DNA of 33,829 nucleotides from Lachnospiraceae bacterium (GTDB lineage: Bacteria; Bacillota; Clostridia; Lachnospirales; Lachnospiraceae). Shown here in pieces: positions 7,574 through 14,432 of this stretch (position 1 is the first letter of the stretch; every line of letters begins with the position of its first letter). The stretch covers positions 1-33,829 of the forward strand of contig JAFUXG010000038.1 in NCBI GenBank assembly GCA_017470935.1, given 5' to 3'. Below the pieces are notes generated by a model. The model did not search any database, was not told the DNA's origin, and saw nothing but the letters and a program-made list of their open reading frames with translations. Both the position numbers and the translations under genes were made by a program.

Positions 7574-8031
7574 ATGCTTATGAAAAAACAAAGGACTATG
7601 ATAATGCATTCAAGACATTGGAGCTGAGACATAAGAGGCTTTTTATTTCATGTATCAATGAAGCGATGTTACAATGGAAGAACAATCGTGAGATTACGAA
7701 TGTTGAGCTGGCGGACTTGGGCAGCTGCATGCGTGTCGTGGCGAGATATATAACAGACGGCAATGAGATAGAATACAAGATGGTGAAGGCAATGGGCGGA
7801 GAGATCATCGAGCTGCCGAGTGACAGGCTGAGGGAGGCAGAGGAGAAGATTGCGGAGCTGAGTGCGGCAGCAAAAGAAACAGAGGAGAAGATCGCGAAGC
7901 TGAACAAAGTATTGGAAGAAGCAGATGCAAGAGCGGAAGAGGCGGATGCAAGGGCGAACCATCTGCAGAAGAGCAATGATAATCTACTAGTTGAGTTAAG
8001 GGCATACAAGGAGAAATTTGGAAATCTATAG
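7574..8031 (+). pseudogene. Decayed Rpn/PD-(D/E)XK nuclease-type gene with coiled-coil tail
   Basis: A TAGGAG site at 7565-7570 precedes ATGs at 7574 and 7580 that read MLMKKQR and then lose frame. One base on, the frame reads DYDNAFKTL-ELRHKRLFISCINEA, the start typical of Lachnospiraceae Rpn/PD-(D/E)XK-type transposase-like proteins. After a few residues it jumps to their usual C-terminal region (YITDGNEIEY, then MGGEIIELP). The whole catalytic middle, normally over 150 residues, is absent. The tail is a lysine/glutamate/alanine-rich coiled coil with repeated EEADARA units. Translation could still start at TTG 7618 to give 137 residues, so a residual product cannot be excluded. The family assignment is from recalled sequence pattern. 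Confidence 0.55.
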
Positions 8032-8038
8032 TGTAGTT

Positions 8039-8090
8039 TAATACTAATATGTAAGGCAGGATTAACGTCCTGCCTTACATATTAGTATTA
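8039..8090. terminator. Bidirectional-looking terminator with perfect 23-bp stem
   Basis: Positions 8039-8061 are the exact reverse complement of 8068-8090, with the 6-nt loop TTAACG between them. The central stem AGGCAGGA/TCCTGCCT matches the terminators at 1413 and 10317. A/T-rich outer arms provide U-rich flanks on either strand, so it could act both ways. It marks the change from the AT-rich island to the core genes. Confidence 0.75.
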
Positions 8091-8184
8091 AGACCGATTT
8101 ATTTTTAATATTATAGCTGTTATATTATTAATAATTGCAAATAGAATATGTAATTATTACCACATAAGATGAAAAAAATAGATA

Positions 8185-8213
8185 TTGTATCTGAATCGAT
8201 AATGTGTTAGATT
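8185..8213 (+). promoter_or_regulatory. Candidate promoter of the glycosylphosphotransferase gene
   Basis: TTGTAT at 8185-8190, a 17-nt spacer, and TAGATT at 8208-8213, 48 nt before the ATG at 8261. Both boxes are imperfect. Confidence 0.35.
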
Positions 8214-8260
8214 AATTAATGTTATGATTTATGGAAATGATATCAAAGGGGACTTAGTGG

Positions 8261-9811
8261 ATGCACGAAAGGAAAAAGAAAACATGGACTAAACACTTTG
8301 ATTTTATGTTTTTAGATCTTTTGTTTATTGAAGTCAGTTTTATCTTATCATATATATTTCGTTTTGGATTAGGGCGGGTAAAGGATGTTATTGGCAGCAG
8401 CTCATTTTTTCAGCCGTACAGACGCATAATGCTGCTTATTTTGATGCTTCATTTGGTCATTGCATTTTTCACAGACCAGTATTCCAATATATTAAAACGT
8501 AATTCTGCAGAAGAGATCAAGAGGGTGGTACAGTATTGCGTCAACATGCTTGTGGGTGTTGTACTGGTGCTGTTTATGAGGCAGACCTCTGATACATATT
8601 CCAGAATAGTGGTTTTTGTTTTTCCGGTTATCGGAGTTTTTGTTCTGTTCGTGTACAGATATTTTTATAAGATTTATCTGCGCAAGGAGATCAACAAGGC
8701 TCAGAATCAGAACTGCATGCTGCTGGTTGCACCGTATCATAAGGTGAGTGCGGTGTTAAGGGAATTTAACAACAGGCAGATCAGTACATCAAGGATTATC
8801 GGTATAGTCCTTACAGATAATATGGCTGAGCTTGAAGCTGCTGCAGCACAGGTTATTCCTATAGACGCGGAGATAGCGGATGGTGATTCGGATAAATTGG
8901 CATTTGATAATGAGAATGTGGTATTTGATGGCGGATTTTCAAATTCTATTCACGGAGTTCCTGTTGTTGGTAATCTTGAGACGATGTATGATTATGCTGG
9001 TAGCAATGTTGTGGATGAGGTGCTTCTTTATATGGACGGAGAGGCAGCTGATGAGGCGGTCAGGACCTTTATCAGTATGGGTATCGTTGTACATGTAAGT
9101 ATCCGTAATCTGGTGCAGGTGCCTAATGCTACGATTAATAGAATTAACGGAATTCCGGTAGTAACCTCCAGTGTTAATAATGTTAGCACGAGACAGCTTA
9201 TGATCAAGCGCCTTGTGGACATATTCTTCGGACTTGTGGGCTCTATTGTCACGGTGTTACTCACTATCATTATTGCACCAATGATCATGATAGCGGACCC
9301 CGGACCTATATTCTTCAGACAGGAGAGAGTGGGTAAGAACGGAAGAACATTTAAGATATGGAAGTTTCGTACCATGTATAAGGACGCAGAGGCTAGGAAA
9401 GCGGAGCTTATGTCCCAGAATAAAATGAGCGGGCTTATGTTCAAAATGGATGATGATCCAAGGATTATCGGCTATGGCAAGAAGTTCTCTCTTGGGAAAT
9501 TCTTAAGGGAGTCATCCCTTGATGAGATGCCGCAATCCTTCAATATACTTGCGGGAAGCATGAGCGTGGTGGGGACAAGACCGCCCACAGTGCAGGAATA
9601 CCAGCAGTATGAGCTGCGTCACAAGGGGCGTCTTGCCATGATGCCGGGACTTACAGGAATGTGGCAGGTAAGCGGAAGAAGTGATATTACTGACTTTGAA
9701 GAGGTTGTACAGCTTGACAAGGAATACATAGAGAATTTTTCTCTGGCACTTGATCTTGAGATCATATTAAAGACATTTAAGGTGGTTCTCGGACGGGAAG
9801 GCTCAGTATAA
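8261..9811 (+). CDS. Undecaprenyl-phosphate sugar phosphotransferase (WcaJ/CpsE type)
   Basis: A 516-residue polyprenyl glycosylphosphotransferase that starts exopolysaccharide or capsule repeat units by moving a sugar-1-phosphate onto undecaprenyl phosphate at the inner membrane. Four N-terminal membrane segments (about 14-33, 51-70, 85-105, 108-130) are followed by a Rossmann-like cytoplasmic domain. A fifth hydrophobic segment lies near 326-350, then the bacterial sugar transferase domain (PF02397 type) with PGPIFFRQERVGKNG, KIWKFRTM, LRESSLDEMPQ, GTRPP and PGLTGMWQVSGR. The length is normal for the family. A GGGGA ribosome site lies 8-12 nt before ATG 8261. The sugar cannot be told from the sequence. 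A VanZ-like gene follows after 27 nt, probably in the same transcript. No other capsule genes are in view, so it is either an orphan priming enzyme or has its partners elsewhere. Confidence 0.93.
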   Translation: MHERKKKTWTKHFDFMFLDLLFIEVSFILSYIFRFGLGRVKDVIGSSSFFQPYRRIMLLILMLHLVIAFFTDQYSNILKRNSAEEIKRVVQYCVNMLVGVVLVLFMRQTSDTYSRIVVFVFPVIGVFVLFVYRYFYKIYLRKEINKAQNQNCMLLVAPYHKVSAVLREFNNRQISTSRIIGIVLTDNMAELEAAAAQVIPIDAEIADGDSDKLAFDNENVVFDGGFSNSIHGVPVVGNLETMYDYAGSNVVDEVLLYMDGEAADEAVRTFISMGIVVHVSIRNLVQVPNATINRINGIPVVTSSVNNVSTRQLMIKRLVDIFFGLVGSIVTVLLTIIIAPMIMIADPGPIFFRQERVGKNGRTFKIWKFRTMYKDAEARKAELMSQNKMSGLMFKMDDDPRIIGYGKKFSLGKFLRESSLDEMPQSFNILAGSMSVVGTRPPTVQEYQQYELRHKGRLAMMPGLTGMWQVSGRSDITDFEEVVQLDKEYIENFSLALDLEIILKTFKVVLGREGSV

Positions 9812-9838
9812 CAGAGAGACCTGGCGGAGAGTATATAG

Positions 9839-10285
9839 ATGAAGAAATGGATATCAACAATACTGTTAGCTGCGTGGGTGGCGATGATACTTTTCCTTTC
9901 GTTTCAGAACGGAAGTGATACTGCAAATACCAGTATGACATTTACAGCTAAAATACTGCGTTTATTCACGGGAAGTGAGCCGGATTATGAAATGCTGGTT
10001 TTCTGGGATGGGCGGTTCAGGCTTGCAGCCCATTTTGTGCTGTTGTTCCTATATGGGCTGATCAGCTTTGAAACGGTATATCAATGGACAAACCGCAGCC
10101 GGACTAAAGGACTGGCCATATCAATGGTCTCGGGTATTCTCATCGGGATTGTTGCAGAGGTTGGAAAGCTTCCCATAGAGGGCAGACATTGCGACTTGTG
10201 GGAAATGATGCTCAATGTTATTGGAGCTGCCATAGGGAGTCTGGTTATTTTGGGGATTAGGAGACTGGTGGAAAAACGGGTGTGA
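9839..10285 (+). CDS. VanZ-like membrane protein (148 aa)
   Basis: A small integral membrane protein with about four hydrophobic segments and VanZ-family landmarks: MILFLSFQNG in the first segment, R-x-AAHFVLLFLYGL in the second, and EVGKLPIEGRHCDLWEMMLN with the conserved acidic and histidine residues before the last. VanZ proteins affect the cell envelope and, in one case, low-level teicoplanin resistance; the general biochemical role is not settled. It lies 27 nt after the sugar transferase with a CGGAGAG site, so the two are probably co-transcribed, and a terminator follows. There is no vanHAX set nearby, so this is a housekeeping relative rather than a resistance gene. Confidence 0.85.
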   Translation: MKKWISTILLAAWVAMILFLSFQNGSDTANTSMTFTAKILRLFTGSEPDYEMLVFWDGRFRLAAHFVLLFLYGLISFETVYQWTNRSRTKGLAISMVSGILIGIVAEVGKLPIEGRHCDLWEMMLNVIGAAIGSLVILGIRRLVEKRV

Positions 10286-10316
10286 TTATTTGCAGTGTGT
10301 ATTAATACAAACATCT

Positions 10317-10344
10317 CAGGCAGGATTGTCCTGCCTGTTTTTTT
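10317..10344 (+). terminator. Rho-independent terminator after the VanZ-like gene
   Basis: The stem CAGGCAGGA / TCCTGCCTG (10317-10325 and 10329-10337) has a TTG loop and is followed by seven T. It is the best-formed copy of the GGCAGGA terminator family in this window. Confidence 0.9.
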
Positions 10345-10396
10345 GAGTTGAATAGAAATGGTTTTGCATTATATTATGGCGCAAATCATAAGATGG

Positions 10397-10405
10397 TGAT
10401 ATAAT
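10397..10405 (+). promoter_or_regulatory. Extended -10 promoter of ddl
   Basis: TG at 10397-10398, one base, then TATAAT at 10400-10405: an extended -10 element. It has no good -35 box, which is usual for this class. The start would be about 23 nt before the ATG. Confidence 0.55.
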
Positions 10406-10434
10406 ATTTCTATATATACATGGAGGACTAACTG

Positions 10435-11502
10435 ATGGGTAAGAAAAATATTGCGGTTGTATTTGGCGGGCAGTCTTCGGAGCATGATATTTCGTGCATC
10501 TCGGTACAGACTATCGCCAAGGCTATTGATGATAGCAGATATGATGTTACATACATTGGCATTACGAAGGAAGGACACTGGCTGCTGGCGGACGGTGTTC
10601 AGAGTATTGAGGATGGAAGCTGGAGGGAGTCGGATTCATCGGTGGTGCTTTCGCCGGATGCAACGAAGAAGGAGCTTATTATTCTGAAAGAAGGAAGCTA
10701 CTCCACAATGCCTGTGGATGTGATGTTTCCGGTGCTTCATGGAATGTACGGTGAGGACGGTACTATACAGGGCTTATTTGAAATGTCGAAGATCCCTTAT
10801 GTGGGCTGTGGTGTGCTTGCATCTGCAGTGGGAATGGATAAGGTCTATACGAAGATTATCGTGGATGACCTTGGAATCACCCAGGCAGACTATGTGCTTG
10901 TAAGGGCTGAAGAGGTTAAGCAGGAGAACATGGAAAATCTTGTGTCAAGGGTTGAGAGCAAGCTTCCCTATCCTGTGTTTATCAAGCCCAGCAAGGCGGG
11001 ATCTTCCCAGGGTGTTTCGAAGGCACATAATAGAAATGAGCTTATAGCGGGACTTAAAAATGCGGCTAAGCATGATACAAAGATATTGGTAGAGAGAAAT
11101 ATTGTTGGCAGGGAGATTGAGTGTGCGGTTTTGGGAAGTGCAGTTAATCCAAGTGCCTCCGGTGTGGGTGAGATTTTGTCCGCGGCTGAATTCTATGATT
11201 TTGATGCAAAGTATTCCAATGCTGACAGCAAGACTGTAATATCCCCGGAGCTTCCGGAGGGTAAGGCAGAGGAGATAAGGCAGGCGGCTATGGCAATATT
11301 TTCCGCAGTGGACGGCTATGGGCTTGCCAGGGTAGACTTCTTTTTAGAGAAGGATACCAACAAGGTGATCTTCAATGAGATCAATACCTTGCCCGGCTTC
11401 ACATCTATCAGCATGTATCCCATGCTGTGGAAGGCTGCAGGACTTTCCGTTGAGGAGCAGGTGGAGCGCCAGATCCAGCTTGCGCTGGTGCGGAGATACT
11501 AA
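10435..11502 (+). CDS. ddl: D-alanine--D-alanine ligase
   Basis: A cytoplasmic ATP-grasp enzyme that joins two D-alanines for the end of the peptidoglycan stem peptide. The 355-residue length fits the DdlA-like group. Visible signatures are VVFGGQSSEHDIS near the N-terminus, FPVLHGMYGEDGTIQGLFE, the ATP-binding KPSKAGSSQGV, EFYDFDAKY, and the metal/substrate signature FNEINTLPGFTSISMYP. The start ATG 10435 has a GGAGGA site 8 nt upstream. The next gene is glutamate racemase, so D-Ala-D-Ala and D-Glu supply are neighbours. I see no sign of the D-Lac or D-Ser ligase subclass, but this was judged by eye. Confidence 0.95.
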   Translation: MGKKNIAVVFGGQSSEHDISCISVQTIAKAIDDSRYDVTYIGITKEGHWLLADGVQSIEDGSWRESDSSVVLSPDATKKELIILKEGSYSTMPVDVMFPVLHGMYGEDGTIQGLFEMSKIPYVGCGVLASAVGMDKVYTKIIVDDLGITQADYVLVRAEEVKQENMENLVSRVESKLPYPVFIKPSKAGSSQGVSKAHNRNELIAGLKNAAKHDTKILVERNIVGREIECAVLGSAVNPSASGVGEILSAAEFYDFDAKYSNADSKTVISPELPEGKAEEIRQAAMAIFSAVDGYGLARVDFFLEKDTNKVIFNEINTLPGFTSISMYPMLWKAAGLSVEEQVERQIQLALVRRY

Positions 11503-11542
11503 GTAAATAAGCGTTCGTGAAACTCGTTAAAATGTATATTGT

Positions 11543-11794
11543 GTTGTGAACAATGTATAGATTCCATAAGCAGGTGCTTTACGGTGTATACCTTCGAACT
11601 AAGCTCGTTACACTCGCTAAGGTCTCAGGCATGATGCCGCCGGTACTTCCAATGACACTTAACGAACATAGTGAGTTCTAGTGTCATGCACCTACTTGGT
11701 AACGAACACGAGTGTGCGAAGTGTGAGTTTAGTACCGCTGCGTGCATCGAGCAGCGAGAGCGTGCCTGCGTTGGAACTATACATTGTTCACAAC
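11543..11794. repeat. Intergenic nested inverted-repeat element between ddl and murI
   Basis: This fills most of the 357-nt gap. Outer arms at 11543-11565 and 11773-11794 pair over 22 bases with one extra base (GTTGTGAACAATGTATAG core). Inside, GCAGGTGC pairs with GCACCTAC, CGGTAC with GTACCG, and a central hairpin has ATGACACT (11652-11659) opposite AGTGTCAT (11680-11687). The segment is more GC-rich and less gene-like than its flanks. It could be a MITE-like element, a structured RNA or a long processing/terminator hairpin. No transposase is inside. Confidence 0.65.
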
Positions 11795-11859
11795 TAATTA
11801 AGAGTGTATTCGAGTTTTGCAAACGTGTATGCATAATAAAGAATTGAGAGGATATTGTT

Positions 11860-12663
11860 ATGAATAATCCTATAGGTGTTTTTGATTCCGGTGTAGGTGG
11901 GCTTACTGTCGCAAGAGAGATCATGCGGCAGCTTCCCGGAGAGGATATAGTGTATTTCGGTGATACGGCGCGGGTTCCTTACGGATCAAAGTCAAAGAAA
12001 ACGGTGTTGAAATACAGCAGGCAGATAGTCAGATTTCTGCAGACCAAGAATGTGAAGGCTATTGTGGTTGCCTGTAATACCGCCAGCGCGCTGGCACTTG
12101 ATGAGATTGCAGGGGAGATCGATATTCCCATAATCGGTGTGGTGAAGCCTGGGGCCAAGATGGCGGTGGAGACTACCAAGACAGGAAATGTGGGAGTCAT
12201 AGGAACTGCCAGTACGGTGAAATCCGGCATTTATAATGATTATATAAGGGAGCTTAACCCCAATATAACGGTGGTAAGCAAGGCGTGTCCTCTGTTTGTA
12301 CCACTTGTGGAGGAGGGGCTTCTTGAGGACAGGGTGACGGATGATATCGTGTCCCGTTATCTTCAGGAAATGAAGGAGTACAATGTGGATGCCCTGGTGC
12401 TTGGGTGTACCCACTATCCCCTTATCCGCAATACCATCAAGCGGTTCATGGGGGAGAGTGTTCATCTGGTGAATCCTGCATTTGAGACGGCGAAGGAGCT
12501 CAAGGAGCTGATGGTGGAGAAGGAAATGCTGAACCTCGAAAGGCACAGACCGAGCTATGAGTACTACGTCAGTGACGGTGTGGAGAGCTTCATGTCCTTT
12601 GCGGACAGTGTTCTGCCCTTCCATGTGAAGGACACCCAGGTGGTGGACATTGAGAGCTACTGA
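11860..12663 (+). CDS. murI: Glutamate racemase
   Basis: A cofactor-independent racemase that makes D-glutamate for peptidoglycan. At 267 residues it is a normal length. It shows the N-terminal signature GVFDSGVGGLTV, YFGDTARVPYGSKS, the first catalytic cysteine in VVACNTASA, and the second in LGCTHYPLI, which also supplies the nearby histidine. The start ATG 11860 follows AGAGGATA. It lies downstream of ddl across the inverted-repeat element and upstream of a DUF1934 gene, all on the same strand. Confidence 0.96.
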   Translation: MNNPIGVFDSGVGGLTVAREIMRQLPGEDIVYFGDTARVPYGSKSKKTVLKYSRQIVRFLQTKNVKAIVVACNTASALALDEIAGEIDIPIIGVVKPGAKMAVETTKTGNVGVIGTASTVKSGIYNDYIRELNPNITVVSKACPLFVPLVEEGLLEDRVTDDIVSRYLQEMKEYNVDALVLGCTHYPLIRNTIKRFMGESVHLVNPAFETAKELKELMVEKEMLNLERHRPSYEYYVSDGVESFMSFADSVLPFHVKDTQVVDIESY

Positions 12664-12776
12664 TACATGGGACATTGCTATAACTTATAGCTGGTGACTT
12701 GATTGACGGGTTTGGCTGATCCAGAAGGGATTGCTTGCAGGCTATTATATTCAAAGATATTAAGCAGGATGTATAT

Positions 12777-13193
12777 ATGACAAAGGAAGTATTGGTCACG
12801 GTTTCCGGAAGGCAGTTTGATGTGGCGGATGAGCCCATCGAACTGGTTACCTCAGGAACCTATTATTTGAAAAATGGGAAGCACTATGTTCTTTATGAGG
12901 AGTGTCCCGATGACACCGGAGAGATAATTAAGAACCGTGTGAAATTCCATGACGGGCATTTTGAGATGGTGAAGAACGGGGCTGTCTCATCGGCACTTAG
13001 GTTTGTGGAGGATGAAAGGACGTCAAGCCTCTATCAGACAGGAGCCGGTGCGGTGACGATGGAGGTTGATACCCGGAACGTTGTAATGACGGAGAGTGTT
13101 GAGCTCCTGCAGGTCAAGGTGAGCTATGCACTTCATATTAATGGGCAGTTTATTTCTGAATGTGAGGTGGATTTCAAGGTTCAGGCTAGATGA
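12777..13193 (+). CDS. DUF1934 (YwiB-like) beta-barrel protein
   Basis: A predicted all-beta cytoplasmic protein of 138 residues. The opening MTKEVLVTVSGRQ, the central YYLKNGKHYVLYEE and the closing ALHINGQFISECEVDFKV match the DUF1934/YwiB family, thought to have a lipocalin-like barrel; its function is not established. I choose ATG 12777 because the family begins at this point and an AGGA lies 8 nt before it; the upstream in-frame TTG at 12735 lacks a site. The neighbours are murI (113 nt upstream) and a methyltransferase. Confidence 0.8.
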   Translation: MTKEVLVTVSGRQFDVADEPIELVTSGTYYLKNGKHYVLYEECPDDTGEIIKNRVKFHDGHFEMVKNGAVSSALRFVEDERTSSLYQTGAGAVTMEVDTRNVVMTESVELLQVKVSYALHINGQFISECEVDFKVQAR

Positions 13194-13330
13194 AAGCAAA
13201 AAACTTGTGTACAGGAAGAAGAAACACGTATAATGTAGCAGGCGGTGCAGGCTAGATGAAAGAAAACAGCCTGTGTTCAGATAAAGTCGAATGAAAAACA
13301 GCCTGTGTACACATGAAGTCGAATGAGAGA
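13182..13330 (+). repeat. Degenerate tandem repeats after the DUF1934 gene
   Basis: Related units sit around 13182 (CAGGCTAGATGAAAGC), 13248 (CAGGCTAGATGAAAGA), 13284 (AAAGTCGAATGAAAAA) and 13316 (GAAGTCGAATGAGAG). The first three are followed by a (CC/AC)TTGTGT or CCTGTGT(A/T)CA segment. The first unit contains the final codons and stop of the DUF1934 gene, so the array appears to have grown from that gene's 3' end. Confidence 0.6.
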
Positions 13331-13415
13331 GTCTCCGGTATGTGCAAAAAAGCATGGCTTGATATATGCAGGGTATGTAATAGTAATTATACATGGTGAA
13401 GAAAGGCACGGATTT

Positions 13416-14114
13416 ATGAAAAGGAACAAAGGTCAGACACCCAAGTATTATGAGAATGACAAATACGAGGAATTTCTTGGAATAGAAAGCACGGAGATCG
13501 TATATAACAACCGTTATAATGATGATTACTACAGATATGAGCCTACAAGCTACAGTGGGCTCATTTGTTCATTTGACGAGCTGGAGAAGGAGATCACGAG
13601 CTTTGACAGACTGGTGGACTTTGGCTGTGGGAAAGGACGGGTGCTGTTCTATGTTAATCAGAGGTTTCGGTGCGAGGTATGCGGCATAGAGGTTGATGAG
13701 GAGCTGTATGAGCAGGCGCTGGACAACCGTTCCTATTACAACACCCGCTTTCGGGATTCGGCAGGTAAGATCGAGCTGATCAATGGAAAAGCAGAGGAGT
13801 ATGAGATACGGCCTGAGGACACAGTCTTTTATTTTTTCAATCCCTTTGAAATCAATATTTTTTCGCAGGTGATAGACCATATAACAGACAGTGTGGATAA
13901 GCATCCCCGGAAGGTGCTGGTGATGATGTATTATCCCAAGGAGAATTACAGGGACTATCTTAGAAAAAAGCAGTTCCGCTTACATCGGATCATCAAGCTG
14001 CCGACCTACGAAATGGACTGGGATGAGAAGGTGGTTGTGTATGAATATGGAGCACCGCCGCAGCGGGAGGAGTTTGATATATATGACCATGGTACGGCTT
14101 TTTTGGGAGAGTGA
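13416..14114 (+). CDS. Class I SAM-dependent methyltransferase (232 aa)
   Basis: The SAM-binding motif I is clear at about residues 65-76 (VDFGCGKGRVLF), followed by an acidic residue at the end of strand 2 (CGIEVDEE) and a FFNPFE segment near 138-143 in the place of the N-P-P-F-type catalytic motif. The substrate is unknown; NPF-type motifs occur in enzymes that methylate amino groups on nucleic acid or protein, but that is weak evidence. I prefer ATG 13416 (GAAAGG upstream) over the in-frame ATG at 13323, because the extra 31 residues lie in repeat-derived sequence and do not look conserved. It sits between DUF1934 and gdpP on the same strand. Confidence 0.75.
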   Translation: MKRNKGQTPKYYENDKYEEFLGIESTEIVYNNRYNDDYYRYEPTSYSGLICSFDELEKEITSFDRLVDFGCGKGRVLFYVNQRFRCEVCGIEVDEELYEQALDNRSYYNTRFRDSAGKIELINGKAEEYEIRPEDTVFYFFNPFEINIFSQVIDHITDSVDKHPRKVLVMMYYPKENYRDYLRKKQFRLHRIIKLPTYEMDWDEKVVVYEYGAPPQREEFDIYDHGTAFLGE

Positions 14115-14432
14115 AGGGATAGAAGCTTTAAGGCTTTGCTATATCTTGGGCTTAATGAAAAAAATGGCACAACATATCCTGTTGTTTATGTCAGGAAAAA
14201 ATGTTATACTAGGGGTGTTGTAAATGAGAACGCAAGTTCGATTTTTGTGGATTTGTTTTGTTGCAGCATATATATGATGTAGTCCTCATCCGACCTTCGG
14301 CACCTGCCTTCGCTCCGGTTCTTGCAGAACTGAAGTCAACTGGGCTTTGTGCGGTTTCGGGAGGGAAGGTATTAATTGACGATAGGTTATGACAGAGCTC
14401 CAGGCTTTATTGAAGATAGAAAGGGTTTCGAC
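14115..14432 (+). other. Gap with promoter and long gdpP leader
   Basis: No gene is seen in these 318 nt. The gap contains a near-consensus promoter at 14182-14210 and then about 215 nt of untranslated leader. The leader includes a GC-rich patch at 14281-14350 with a short hairpin (GTTCTTGCAGAAC). No known riboswitch is recognised. Confidence 0.5.
14182..14210 (+). promoter_or_regulatory. Sigma-A-type promoter of the gdpP transcript
   Basis: TTGTTT at 14182-14187, a 17-nt spacer, and TATACT at 14205-14210. Transcription would begin near 14217, leaving a leader of about 215 nt before the GdpP start. Confidence 0.6.

Noticed and set aside
9839-11502. VanZ-like gene next to a D-Ala ligase, considered as a glycopeptide-resistance cluster
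   Set aside because: There is no vanH, vanX, vanY or two-component system, and a terminator separates the two genes. Both look like housekeeping copies.
11992-12675. Long open frame on the minus strand opposite murI (about 227 codons)
   Set aside because: It is the mirror of a strongly conserved gene, has no ribosome site and has no recognisable product. The same applies to long frames opposite gdpP and the HlyD-type gene.
13323-13415. N-terminal extension of the methyltransferase
   Set aside because: It lies in repeat-derived sequence, and a start with a nearby purine-rich site exists at 13416.
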